A DNA stretch of 64,000 nt from positions 1 to 64,000 of the forward strand of contig NC_091146.1 in assembly GCF_041381155.1 (NCBI RefSeq), in the 5' to 3' direction. The translations under genes and the position numbers were made by a program. The stretch comes from Argopecten irradians. Taxonomy: Eukaryota; Mollusca; Bivalvia; Pectinida; Pectinidae. Shown here piece after piece: positions 32,601-43,528 of the stretch; the stretch's first letter is position 1; each line of letters opens with the position of its first letter. Below the pieces are notes generated by a model, which saw nothing but the letters and a program-made list of their open reading frames with translations, was not told where the DNA came from and searched no databases.

Positions 32601-35313
32601 TGGTCTTGGAGCTCAAATGCCTTACAGAACATTTATATAGAAGATATCTCTGCCATCCACCATCAAAGCTCACTTCCATTGCCTGAGGAAGACATGATGT
32701 AATTGCATAAATTTACATATACATTACACATCATCTATATTGAAATAACTGAGTATGAAGTAAAGCATATTAGTTATATTTATTCAACTTATACAAATCC
32801 TTGATAAAGATCCAATGAAGAAACATATTTTGGATTTAACTTTGTCTTATTCCATCTTAGAGTTAGCCCCCTTGCGGGTAGGTATCAATTGTTACTTCAT
32901 AATCAATACCTACCCCCAAAGGTAGATAACTCTGTAATATACAAATACAGAATAAGTCAATCTCATTACCTAATTTAAACAACAACAACTGTAATCATTG
33001 AGTGAGAATGTTTATAAGAAATCTGCCTTATGAAATTAAATATATGAAAGTTGATGGATTTGCACTTTATGCAAATGATCAAGTAATATGTTAAATTGTC
33101 TTTCAATGGAATATGTGGTCTGCATTTTGGAATCTACACTGTATATAGACCACAAATTCCATAGGACAGTTTAATATTTATATTTATACTATTAACTAAT
33201 GCACCCCATAGAATATATTCTTATTCTCCATACAAGAATCTTAAAAAAAAAAAATGAAATTCTATCCCTATATGAACATTAGTGATGTCAGAATGGGTCA
33301 CATTTTGGGTGTCAATTTTATATAACCCAATAGACTTCACTTTGCCTTGGTTAGTTTATATAGAAGTGGCATGTGAATATAATATATACTTTGTTTTGAG
33401 TTGCTGTTAAGTTTTTTTCCTGCTCGGCAGCAACTCTGCAGGATTCTTTTGCGACTTCCACTATTTTCTCCCCTATTTCTCTCTCTTTCTTCTTTAAGGT
33501 TTTATCTGATAATGGTGGCAAGTTGCATTCCATCAGCAACTGACTGATATGTGTTGGTCCTAATCCGCAATGAACCATTCCTGTGAAATAAATATTGTTT
33601 TATTGAGTAACATATATTCACTGACCTCAGACTTCTTTTTTTTAAATGATTAAAATCTTTTTTACATTCCGTGTTCAGAATTGATAAAATTTTGAAATGA
33701 TTTTATTTTTACAAATTTTATTATACATACACTGTACATGTAAACAAATACATACATAATGGATCAAATTACAGTCATCAGAATACAAAAATAGGCATAC
33801 ACACACATTAAAACATACTAATATATTTTTTTTGAAGAATAAGATCAATAAACTTAATGTAGTTTCTGCAATTATTAAGATAATTCAATATGGAGATATT
33901 ATTCGGCCATAGATTTTTTTTGTTTCAGAAATACATGTACATTTTACAAGAAGATCTGTGAAATATTAGGGATTCAGGGAATGGGTCACTTTAACACTGC
34001 ACATGTGCTTGAAGATCCTACTGTAGAATATATAAAATTAAAATGAAAATGACCATTAAAATACGTTAATTGAATTATAAATGTCCCTTAATTAACCAAG
34101 AAATCAACTGCAAAGTGTATGTCTTAGGCGAATCTTTGCTATTATTAATTGATTGATTGGTTTAACGTCCTTGTTCCGGTTATAACTGAACCTTACAGGA
34201 CACGGTTGTAACTTACTTGATTAGTAGGGTTTAAGGTCCTTGTTCCGGTTATAAACTAGCCTAGGACACGTTGTAACTTACATGATTGATGGGGCTTAAA
34301 ATCCTTGTTCCGGTTATAAAATCAGTACTAGCCTAGCTACGAGCCGAAAAAAAATAATGCTCGGACGTCTTTGAAGACACCCATTGTTTACGTTTGGATA
34401 TGTGCCTATCGATCGAATTCAGAAATGTACGGGAATATTTTTTATATTTTTCTGAAACACTAGCCTAAACGAAATGAAAATGAAGCAACTATGGTGGTTT
34501 CCACAAAATATTGCTTGCAAATACGAGTGTAATCTTCGCAAGTACGGCTACTGAAGTACAGAAAACAGCCTAAGGGGTAGCCCGAGATAGGACTCTGGAC
34601 CTAACGTAGACATTATGACATACATGTATATGTCTGGTTTACGGTTATCCCGATATGCTCTGGCCCTAACACCAGACACTTAGACATTATGACAGATAGA
34701 TGTCTGGTTTAGCCTTAACCAGACATCTATCTGTCATAATGGCTGAGTGTCTGGTGTTAGGGCCAGAGTATATCAGGCTACCCAACGGTTAACCATAACG
34801 CTATTTAGTTTGTACAGTAGCTTATTGGACATGTGGGCCCAGTTATGCTCTTAATAAAAGTACATTTTATTTTGACAGTAGAATATCATCTTTCAACTTA
34901 CCGATAGCTACTTTTGAATTTATATCAAAAGCGCCTTTTGTGCTTCGTTTTCCAGTGTCCACCTGTGTGGTTATGTTACACGGTAAGCACTTAACAGTGA
35001 GGATACTCCCTAGTCCAAGTCGTCTTTCCGATATTGTGTCTGCTAGATGTATCCTAGAATCGCACAAACGACACTTCAAATTTTTCGCCAAAACACCAAG
35101 TTCTACCACTCGGCGGCCACAATTCCAATCAACTGACTCAACCGAGTTCTCTGGCAACGTTTCCTCTATACAATGATTAATTGTGTCGGTAGACTGTTCA
35201 ACTATTACTTTCCTAGATGCATGTTTGCTTTTAAAGTAATCAGGCCGCTTAGAAGTTTTTTGTGTGGTGATAAACGTTCCTCCTCGGCCACGGACCGGAG
35301 TCGACTCGGCCAT
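28556..35313 (-). CDS. Mutator-like transposase domain fused to DEDDh exonuclease (multi-exon)
   Basis: At least eight exons on the minus strand: 34902-35313, 33390-33580, 32626-32682, 32066-32399, 31399-31590, 30673-30843, 30002-30086, 28556-29632. All junctions have GT and AG, and phases agree except between the third and fourth. The product is about 840 residues. In order: basic N terminus; zinc-ribbon-like CRLC and CLPC pair; [24 protein letters not shown] with a likely catalytic Asp; CRIC ... [27 protein letters not shown] with a second likely Asp; [18 protein letters not shown]; a Lys/Arg-rich linker; and a C-terminal 3'-5' exonuclease. The first parts match the invertebrate Mutator-like transposase domain family (Pfam 'Mutator'). 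Whether it is an active transposon, a domesticated gene or a decaying copy is open; no flanking inverted repeats were found. Confidence 0.8.
29707..29854 (-). mobile_element. Minimal hairpin-tailed repeat in the last intron
   Basis: Read on the minus strand: head TAGGTCACCTGAGACG, about 100 bp of body, then CAGGTGACCG (the inverse of the head), AAGGCCTCTTGGGCCTCTTG and TT. At only 148 bp it is the smallest intact example of the plan in the window. Confidence 0.65.
30002..30086 (-). CDS. Seventh exon of the fused gene (short)
   Basis: 85 bp between AACAG and GTAAAAAG, encoding [20 protein letters not shown] and then EGQTYLTK. It joins [11 protein letters not shown] of the last exon in phase 0. 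Confidence 0.7.
30300..30568 (+). mobile_element. Hairpin-tailed repeat fragment in an intron
   Basis: It contains ATGACCTTGACCTCATTCAA and GGTCACAGGGTCAAATAGGC, then ends AAGGCCCATGGATCTCTTG. Same family as 44788-45840. Confidence 0.5.
30673..30843 (-). CDS. Sixth exon of the fused gene
   Basis: 171 bp between TTTTAG and GTAAGT. It encodes [20 protein letters not shown] and ends [16 protein letters not shown]. It continues from PSTF(R) of exon five and joins HYGGSS of exon seven with no frame break. Confidence 0.75.
31156..31360. mobile_element. 205-bp MITE with TTAA target
   Basis: The ends are inverse: AGATGCTCCACTGCTGACA at the left, and TGTCGGCAGTGGAGCATCT at the right with one mismatch. 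TTAA flanks both sides (31152-31155, 31361-31364). It lies in the intron between exons five and six and leaves both splice sites intact. Confidence 0.8.
31399..31590 (-). CDS. Fifth exon of the fused gene
   Basis: 192 bp between TTTGCAG and GTAGGT. It encodes [20 protein letters not shown] and then [20 protein letters not shown]. The segment IVPHAFGxHxLC is conserved in the family. The phase matches on both sides. Confidence 0.75.
32066..32399 (-). CDS. Transposase core exon of the fused gene
   Basis: Acceptor TTCAG at 32400-32404, donor GTAAG from 32065. It encodes [20 protein letters not shown], the CRIC/HIC cysteine-histidine pairs, [15 protein letters not shown], and [20 protein letters not shown] with a downstream RNHTKKS. 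The order of motifs (CRxC, HxCxxNW-SSKAME-D, xxDxDSS, xNHxxK) is that of the invertebrate Mutator-like transposase domain family. The exon ends in phase 2 and joins 31590 in frame. Confidence 0.8.
32626..32682 (-). CDS. Third exon of the fused gene, probably damaged
   Basis: Acceptor CCTCAG, donor GTAAGG, 57 bp, encoding [28 protein letters not shown] is the family's first conserved Asp motif. Relatives usually have a longer Gly/Ser/Arg/Asn-rich stretch before GHAS, and the exon ends in phase 0 while the next needs phase 1. A small deletion in this exon is the simplest reading; an unseen microexon is the alternative. Confidence 0.5.
33390..33580 (-). CDS. Second exon of the fused gene
   Basis: 191 bp between TTTCACAG and GTATAT, encoding [20 protein letters not shown], then [20 protein letters not shown] and a helical basic segment. 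The motif HCGLGxxxIxxLL ... LKxxEREIG is conserved in the family. It joins exon one through a glycine codon split between the exons. Confidence 0.75.
34146..34335. repeat. Tandem repeat, three units of about 70-78 bp
   Basis: CCTTGTTCCGGTTATAA occurs three times at this spacing, together with GTTGTAACTTAC twice and a GACACG motif. It lies in the first intron of the fused gene. Confidence 0.65.
34649..34777. repeat. Long near-perfect hairpin (59-bp arms, 11-base loop)
   Basis: Left arm 34649-34707 and right arm 34719-34777 are inverse with only a few mismatches; the core is TCTGGCCCTAACACCAGACA on the left and its inverse on the right. A partial copy of the left arm (TAGACATTATGACATACATG) lies just upstream at about 34606-34640. 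It is within the first intron of the fused gene. No target duplication was found. Confidence 0.8.
34902..35313 (-). CDS. First coding exon of the fused gene
   Basis: The frame starts at the ATG at 35313 ([12 protein letters not shown]); the open frame extends only one TTG codon cluster further, so this is the likely start. It has a Lys-rich N-terminal region, then [20 protein letters not shown], a CRLC/CLPC zinc-ribbon-like pair and [20 protein letters not shown], which is a typical N-terminal half of the family. Donor GTAAGT begins at 34901. Confidence 0.75.
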
Positions 35314-35940
35314 GACGTTGTCAAGCAAGGGGAGCTGTCAACTCGAATCTTGATCATTAAAGCGTTTGTTGATAAAGACCGTTAACTTTTTCGCCCGAGG
35401 AGTTCCGAAAATATTATCACTGTTCGGTACGTCCTTAACAACAATTTTCAAATCAGGATGAAATAATTTTCTCGTAAACAAATTATAAAAATTTTTATAA
35501 GAAACTTTTAGAACTCCATTCTTTATTTACATCATGAGTTTAGTGAAGATATAATCACAAATTTTGCGGTAAATAAGAAATAAAAATTTCACTAATCATG
35601 TGATTAAGCTATAATCACGGTTTGTACAACCGGGCCCTGAAGTGATAAAAAGGAAACAAGTTTTAGTATTAAACAACTTGTTGACCTTTTCTACAGGTCT
35701 TGACTGTAAATTACATTGTTAATGTCTAAAGTCCTATTTATTATGAAGGAAATTGTAATATATAAATGTACCATTTTACTTAGATCTGTATTATCATGTA
35801 TTCTGGTTTACATTTGCTGTATTCTCATGTACCTTGTATATGTTATCACGGGTTCCATTTTGTTATCGTGGGTACATTCTGGTGTTCAATAATAAAATAT
35901 AGCTTTTTACTTTTTAGAATCTGTTGCCTTAATGATTTGT
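35314..35940. other. Upstream region of the fused gene
   Basis: No other exon was found. The first 100 bp upstream of the ATG are less AT-rich than the surroundings and probably hold the promoter; no TATA box could be assigned. Confidence 0.35.
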
Positions 35941-36250
35941 AAGGTCATCTGAACCAAAGGATTATCATTGTTCCATGTGTCATCATACGCCGACCACCAT
36001 GTGCTCTCTACCATACATACACTTTTCATTTTAGCTATCAAGAAAAAATATTAAGATGAATGAGGCCTAGATGTGATATTGGATCTGTAGAATGATGGGA
36101 TAAATGGCTTACTGGTTTTGTTCAAACAAATGGCCTTGAACATCATTCACTGTCACAGGGGCCAATTAGACTTAAAGCCTTAAACAACTTCTTGTTAATA
36201 AATCAAATGGCTTCTTGTCAATAACTTATTATAAGAGACCTGATATTGGC
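35940..36250 (+). mobile_element. Decayed hairpin-tailed repeat fragment
   Basis: Head AAGGTCATCTGAACC, a unit with GAATGATGGGATAAATGGCT and CATTCACTGTCACAGGGGCC; the tail is lost. Confidence 0.45.
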
Positions 36251-37045
36251 CAGTTGCAAATATGTTTTTCATTCTATTTAGTCCTTATCTTTTAATGTTA
36301 CGCTGTTATTTCTATTCATGCACAAAACAAACAGATTTACATTAGCAAACTCGGTTTATGTACAAGTTCAAATTAATTCCTTTAGCTTCACATTTCGATG
36401 AATTTATATTTGGTTACTCGTTCTTTTTATCCACGCATCAACCTAATAAAATGGATTTGTTTTAAAGAACTTATTGACTTCATTAGATTTTCATTAGATT
36501 TAATTCAATCCTTTTACCACCAAAGTTTGTTATATACAAGGTATAAATGTTACGCTGAATACAAATATAGACATCATTACATAACATTCTACGGCCATAA
36601 AGATATCATATATAATTAATACACACAAAAAAGTTTTCATTTATTTCTGATGACTACAATTTTAAAAATATGTCCATTTTGATAAATATTCCACATTAAA
36701 AGACAATAAAACGTCGGCAGTATCTGTGTCAACGCAATCCGAGTGCAGTTACTACATTTATGTGCAAAATAGTGCAAAACAGTTTTGCACAAACATTCCT
36801 TTGAATGCCAAGGTCTTAGTCATGGCCAGGTGTATATATATATGATGTCGACTCGTTGATCTGTAACAAGTATCGTATACAGGTACATGGATGGCTACTT
36901 TTGCCTGATGGTACATGTAAATTATGTTGACATTTGCGGGATATTGCGAGACGATCGCGAAAAAAATATCCGCAAAATATATGAGATATGGATGAATCAT
37001 ATATACACTGAATCATAGATTGCGAAAATGTAAAAGAGCTATCTT
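36251..37045. other. No gene seen
   Basis: AT-rich. A small palindrome reading GTGCAAAACAGTTTTGCAC lies at about 36771-36789. Open frames are short and unconserved. Confidence 0.45.
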
Positions 37046-37805
37046 TAGGTCACCTGGTGACCTATTCTAATCGCCTTTTGTCTGTCGTCGTCCGTCGTCC
37101 GACGATAAACAATTTACATTTTCGACTTCTTCTCCAAAACCGCTGAAGCAATTTTGCACAAACCTTCTAAGGCATAAAAGAACAATCAAAGTTGTGAATT
37201 ACATGGTCCCCACCCCCAGGGGGCTGTAGGAGGGGCCAAAAGGGTTAAAATACTAAAATTTCAAAAATCTTCTTCTCCACTCACAGATGTGGTAGAATCG
37301 AATACTCTTCATGGATAGAATGGTCTCAAGGCCCTCTACTATAATTGTGATTTATATGACCCTGGGGTCTCTGGTTTTCCCCTGGGGAGGGGGTTAAGTT
37401 TACTATAGTTTATATACGGAAAACACATTTTTGAGCATTGTTTGGTCATTTGTTATAGGAAATAAGCCAATTTTGTCAGAATTATCTGTATGAGATGGTC
37501 ATTGAATCCTATTAACAAATTTTCCATGACTGACCCCCAGGGGCCTTAGGGGTGAGGTCAAAAGGGATCAAATAGGCTAAAATTTCAAAAATCTCTTTCT
37601 GAACTTCCGGAAATGGTAGAATCATATACTTTTCATAGATGGAAAGATCTTAAGTTCCTTTATAAAAATTGTGAATTATATGACCCTGGGGTCTCAAGTT
37701 TCTACCTGGGGAGGGGTCAATTTTACTATAGTTTATATAGGGAAAACACGTTTTTGAGCATTTTTTGCTCAATTTTATGTCATGGCGCGGCGTCCGGCGT
37801 CCGTC

Positions 37806-38271
37806 AACATTTCCTTTAAATCGCTACTAGTCATAGAGTTCTGCATGGATTGTAACCAAATTTGGCCAGAAACATCCTTGGGGGAGGGGGAACAGAAATT
37901 GTATAAATTTTGGTTCTGACCCCCCCGGGGGCAGGAGGGACGGGGTCCAATAGGGGATATAGAGGTAAATCCTTTAAATCGCTACTAGTCATAGAGTTCT
38001 GAATGGAATGTAACCAAATTTGGCCACAAACATCCTTGGGGGAAGGGGAACAGAACTTGTATAAATTTTGGCTCTGGTCCCTCGGGGGCAGGAGGGGCGG
38101 GGCCCAATAGGGGAAATAGAGGTAAATCCTTTAAATCGCTACTAGTCATAGAGTTCTACATGGATTGTAACCAAATTTGGCCACAAACATCCTTGGGGGA
38201 AGGGGAACAGAACTTGTATAAATTTTGGCTCTGATCCCCCACGGGCAGGAGGGGCGGGGCCCAATAGGGGA
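37806..38271. repeat. 156-bp tandem array, left half (three units)
   Basis: Units begin GAGGTAAATCCTTTAAATCG at 37962 and 38119; the first unit starts inside the head region. Continues at 45950. Confidence 0.8.
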
Positions 38272-38660
38272 TATGAAATGAAGAGGAAGAACGACAACTC
38301 TGTTATAACAGAGTTTTCGTTCTGGAACGAAATGTTAACACGGCTAAATAAACCTATCAACCCGCTTATTTTTGCGATTTGGGTAATAAGGAAACTATGT
38401 TATAAATTTTGTTAAAAATGTCAATGTAAGTTAATCTCAGCGTGATCTATCGATTGAAATAATCGTGTCAGCTATGAAAATTCTTTAAAGGTGATATTTT
38501 TTGGGTCAAACAGGCAAAAATCGGCATTTTGATCACTGGTTTCTGTTTAATTCGTCCTAGTGAAATAACTTACAAAGTTAGCAATCTGAGACTCTACATA
38601 TAAAAAGTCTAAATAATTCTGAACAAAACAGTATTTCTGATTTTTGGAAATGTTACATAC

Positions 38661-38798
38661 AACGACCACAATACAGCCTTGAATAATGGTGATATTTCGC
38701 AGGTTCTCGGTAAATTTCCACAACAGACGAGCTATTTCGGGGTCCGAGACGCCTTCCTTCGGAGCTATTCTCACCGATTGGACCGGCAAATGTACCAT
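38661..38798 (-). pseudogene. Exon-1-like fragment, minus side (copy 2)
   Basis: 46 codons from the ATG at 38798 (MVHLPVQSVRIAPKEGVSDP) to a donor-like GTATGT at 38660. Counterpart of 7164-7301. The residues after the donor are intronic. The protein is not recognised; an intact parental gene elsewhere in the genome is expected. Confidence 0.4.
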
Positions 38799-38960
38799 TT
38801 AACAATGAGTGATATTTATGAAATTTTCTGTAGAGGTGAATAAATATCATGAATTGCGTAACAAAATTATTCACTAATCATCACAATTGTGTTGCAATAT
38901 GCGCCCAAAAAGTGCAACAGTGAAATGGATCTGTTTGTACTGATTCGAATGCACAAAATC

Positions 38961-39069
38961 ATGGCGCAGACTATCGCGCCCCCTATGAGGAATGTGTATA
39001 TTGTTTGTATCCGGTTGAGTAAAAACGTTGAAACCGCCTTGATGTTCAAGTTAAATCCGGCATTATCAG
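38961..39069 (+). pseudogene. Exon-1-like fragment, plus side, open frame (copy 2)
   Basis: ATG at 38961, 36 codons (MAQTIAPPMRNVYIVCIRLS and then KNVETALMFKLNPALS), then GTAAGT at 39070. The frame is open here, unlike the copy at 7464-7570. No later exon is seen inside the unit, so a working gene is unlikely. The protein is not recognised. Confidence 0.4.
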
Positions 39070-40109
39070 GTAAGTAATTGTTCATTTTACTTGTTATAGA
39101 CATCAATATCATTATTGGTGGATATTACTATTATCAGAAATATTTGATTGTTTTTGTAGGCCTGCAAATATAACGTTAGGTACAGTTTACAGTCTGTTTA
39201 TGATCATCATCGCGAGTGACTGTCTGACAACAGAACCATGCATGCGTTCTAAATCGTGGCTTAACAGCACGTAAACTGACAATTGTACTGCCTTTGAGGC
39301 AGATGCCGTTTGAATATATGTATCTCCTAATATATTGTTTGATCATATGATTAAATTGCTAGTTAGTTCAACCATAAAGTAATGCACATGTCGTTTCGGT
39401 AGTCCGTAGGCTCACAATTATCGCAGCTTCGTTACATGTCATTTCGGTACATGCGGAAGTCTTTTCGGTATCATAAAGTGAACATGGCGAAATGACTTTC
39501 AGAAGGTACCGAAACGTCTTTAAGTAATCTGAATATTAGACAACTAAAGAAAACAAACCAGAAATTTTTTTTTAAAAAAATGGTAACAATGTAGTTTGAC
39601 AATGGATATGATCAACATTATTACATGTAGATATGGACATTTGTATGCACTGCAGTTTTACATGACACATTATAATTGCTTAGGCTTAAGTTACTGTACA
39701 GACTGGGTGGGTGAGGTCAATAATGTTAATGAAAATTCATTTCACAATTTTGCTGTGTTGTGTATAGTGATAGACAACTACATTTGTACTGCGTAATAAA
39801 TAGGATGCCGACAGGAATCATCAGATTGACCCATGTTGTGAAAATTAGTATACATGTATAATATCACTCTGACCCATTTAGCAATGTTATATACGGTCAT
39901 GTCATAAATGTTGTAAGACGAACGTTACTGTGGCGTCGTAGATATTAATGACGTCTGTGATGTTGTATGATTATCTCGGTTGACACGTCGAATCCAAGTC
40001 TGATTTCGCCACTCTTACATAAAACAGAATTGAAACTAAACAAAGTAATCCCAATTTTGACCCAGAGCTTAAGCCCTGGCTATTCTCTCAAGGATTCAAT
40101 ATTAAATAA

Positions 40110-41166
40110 ATATTTATTAAATTAAATAAACATGTCTTTTTGCCCCCCCCCCATTTTCGCCGAGTGAAATGTTCTAAAAATGCACATTTGAAAGAAAAAA
40201 GGGTCCACCTACACATTTTTGAACTTTTTAGAAAATATTTCGCTGCACGGCATGTTTCCTAAAACATTCAATTATGTAATGTTCAAACCTTTAATAATGA
40301 AAATTCAATACACACGAACTAGACTAAAAATGTCCATCAAGGGATTATACTATTTCAAAAAATGCTTCTTAACAGATTTATTTGTTTATATGTCTTAGCA
40401 AGATAATCAGATGATTATTATTTTGAGTTACACAACAATGTGCCGATGGTGTGAATCCGGTATGTTCAGATCAAGCTGGGTTGCATAATGGTAAGATGAC
40501 ACTCACAATTTTTCATTTCTAAATGCAGGTAGCTTTAAATCGAAAAATTACCATGTTCAGAAGGCTTAAAAATCATCAAAATACAAAATCGTAATATTTT
40601 TTCCCAGGGGGAGACCCCTGGACCCCACAAAAACCCAAAACTCTCGCTACGGCAAATTCAACAAAATGCATCTTAAAACTCATCTCAGCCATTCTAAATA
40701 CACCCTGTAGTAAAACTTTTTCCCGGGGGAGACCCCTGGACCCCCTCAAACACCAAAATCTCGTGCCTACGGCGCTCGCAAATTCAACAAAATATGTCGT
40801 AAAACTTATCTCATCCATTCTAAATCGTAATTTTTTTTCCTGGGGAAATCCCTCGGACCCCCAAACACGAAAATCTCGCGCCTAAGGTGCTCGCAAATTC
40901 AACAAAATGCATCGTAAAACTCATCTCTGCCATTCTAAATAATACAATTTTTTGCCGGGGAGACCCCCCCAAATTAATTTCCTGTTAGCGACGCCACTGT
41001 CTATAGATGTGTACAATGATTATATGTAATGATATATGAAAAAAGTAATATCAAGTATCTCCTGTGGGTGCGGGGCGCGGGGGGGGGGGGGGGGGGGGGG
41101 GGAGGTGTTATGAAATATTGAGGACCTTTGCCCCCACATTACGTTTCATCTTCCTTCGCCACTGTC
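40110..41166. repeat. Repeat cluster private to copy 2, with a 24-base G run
   Basis: It holds four diverged tandem units of about 110-120 bp (40590-40965), each with GGGGAGACCCCTGGACCCCC-like text, a CTACGGCGCTCG motif and AAATTCAACAAAAT. After them come GCGACGCCACTG and a G run at 41079-41102, then ATTACGTTTCATCTTCC and CCACTGT, as at 262-350. It replaces bases present in copy 1 at about 8600-8770. Confidence 0.6.
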
Positions 41167-41890
41167 CTGTCAGAATCACTGAAGTTTTGACTATGTTTTG
41201 ATTAATACTAGCTATGTGATAAATAGAATCTTACACTCATGGCTATATCATTTGAAATTTATTAAACTTAAATTTATAAAATTTGAAATACCACGAGCCT
41301 TTAAGGATATTTTGACATTTTATATCCAACATAACAACAGTTTTCTGGGTTTTTTTTTAAATATCATACAGTATCTAGATAAAAGGAGACCTAGTTATAA
41401 CACTCACTATACAGTAGTGAATGTCAAACTTGTAACAGCCTCATCAGCTTGAGAAATGTTTTCAAAATTTTTCTAAATCAAAAAAAAAAAAAATTAAAAA
41501 ATTGATCAATTGAAAGCCATTTCGGTTAAGGTATAGACTTTTAAATTATGGTTTGCTTGCTGTTGACATTTTTTTCATCTGTGATGAATAACACTTGGAA
41601 ACGGTAACTATTTTAAATACTAGTACCTATATACAAATGTATATATATATAGGTAATCTTCCTCAATATAAAAATTAAATATGATTAATAAAACAAAGGA
41701 CTGAAGCATGAAAGATGTACCAAGTAATTCATTTCTGCGTATGTATAAAAGCTACAAATAGATCCTGTAATGTGATGATTTATTTAACTGATTTTCATAT
41801 CCTTCAGCAGTATCAAGGATTTAAAATAATTTAATTACCTGGTACCATATGTGTTCCAATTCGGATGTAGAATAGAGTTCTCTTTTTTTT

Positions 41891-42103
41891 ATTAGTTTGA
41901 CTTCCTATTAACAGCCATGCAGGGTCATTTAAGGACGTGCCAGATTTGATGGTGGAGGAAAGCCGGAGAACCCGGAGAAAAATCACCGACCAGCTGTCAG
42001 TACCTGGCAAATTCTCCACATAGGATTCGAACTTGTGACCCAGAGGTGGACGGCTTGTGGTAATATGTCAGGACAACTTTACCACCTGGCCACCGTGGCC
42101 CCA
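41891..42103 (-). repeat. tRNA-derived SINE, full length (copy 2)
   Basis: Same insertion as 11262-11470, including the GGTTCGAA-type B box (here on the minus strand, AGTTCGAATCC) and the GGGGCCACGGTGGCCAGGTG head. Shared presence dates it before the two units diverged. Confidence 0.75.
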
Positions 42104-42729
42104 CTAATAGAGTTCTCATAAAAGGTCTCATAAATGTTATGATAATTAGAAAGATTGGCACCTAATATAACCCATTACCCTAATTGCCCAACATGAAATT
42201 CCAATTAGCATTATACATTTCAAAGGCATTTCTTGATTAAAGCATTATATTTTTAAATGTCTTATGTAAGTATGATCAGATGCATGTATCCCATCAAGGG
42301 TTGAAAATGATAACTGACTTACTTGTAAAAGGGTACGTGGGTTTTAAATTAAAAACTTTATATTCTTTAAATGGTCATATGAACAGTATTCATTGGGATT
42401 GGATAAAGGGAGGTAATTGGCTTATTATTTTTTTAAGGTATATTTTCTAGCAAAATGGTCAATATCACTAAAAGAATTGCGAAAACAGAGAAATGTATGT
42501 TTAGTTTAGGATTGAGTATTCGGTCAGACCAATATTGTCTATATTTTGACATTTTTTTTATCTACATGAGGAAAAACAGTTTCTTATTGAAAAAATGGGG
42601 GTAGCAGATCAAGACTTTTACATGATTATTCGTGATGTACATGTTTAAGTACATGATATTTTTCAAATCTTTGATGCCGTGTCATTATGAAACGATATCA
42701 TCCATATTAAATGAATTCTGGTTATTTTA

Positions 42730-42872
42730 TTTTTTTTATATTTTTTTTTTATTTTTCAAGACATTTTATAGTACATAACATAATACAGGCATATACATTA
42801 TACATGTAGTAATTGCAATCATATGAAGTACATACATACATTTATACATCTGTTACATAGATTTATACATTC
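42730..42872 (-). mobile_element. Short retro-inserted sequence with 13-bp target duplication
   Basis: TCTGGTTATTTTA flanks both sides (42717-42729 and 42873-42885). The T-rich left end is a poly(A) tail on the minus strand, preceded there by CTTGAAAAATAAA. Copy 1 has a single TCTGGTTATTTTA at this site. It is either a truncated LINE 3' end or a retrocopied 3' UTR. Confidence 0.75.
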
Positions 42873-43528
42873 TCTGGTTATTTTAACTTGATTATAGCAG
42901 TAGTTTTATTTTGTTGTTTTTTTTCTCTGTAAAAAAACTGTTTAACATTTCTTGTTCTCTAAAATGTATGTATTTGTAAGAGATTGAGTGCCAGCCAGGC
43001 GATATTGTCTATTATTACCAATTTTTTACTTATTTTTCGATAAAATGGGGGTAGCTAGCAGAGACTTTTGCCTGATTATTCATGAAAATGCATATTCCAG
43101 GCAGCAATAGCAATTATGATGAACTCCTTGCTTAATTGTATGCCATAGGAACAATTATAAAAATGCCACATTCAAGTTTTAAGTCTCCCTTTATTTAAGA
43201 AAATAGCAGAGTTATAGCCTAATCCTTCTCCATACGCCAGGGGTTACTATCACTGACATAATATCTACCCCTGCACTATTTCATAATTAATTGATCGCCA
43301 GCTGTCAATCAAACCGCATTATTTGTTCCTGGGGGTAGAGGCGTGGCTATTTTACACCTGGCAATCGGTCAATGAAACTGCAGGCAACAGAAGACACAGG
43401 TCACTAGATCATTTAACATACATCAAAGGAATTTTATAATGTGGTTCACTGTACATATGTGTTGGTTTGAAGTTGGGTGTCACTTTCTCTGTAATCTTGA
43501 AAGGAAGTCTATGCAGGAATCAGTTTTG

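Noticed and set aside
38961..39069. Assignment of the MAQTIAPP exon to a mitochondrial ribosomal protein
   Set aside because: A weak likeness around KNVET was not enough, so the product is left unnamed.
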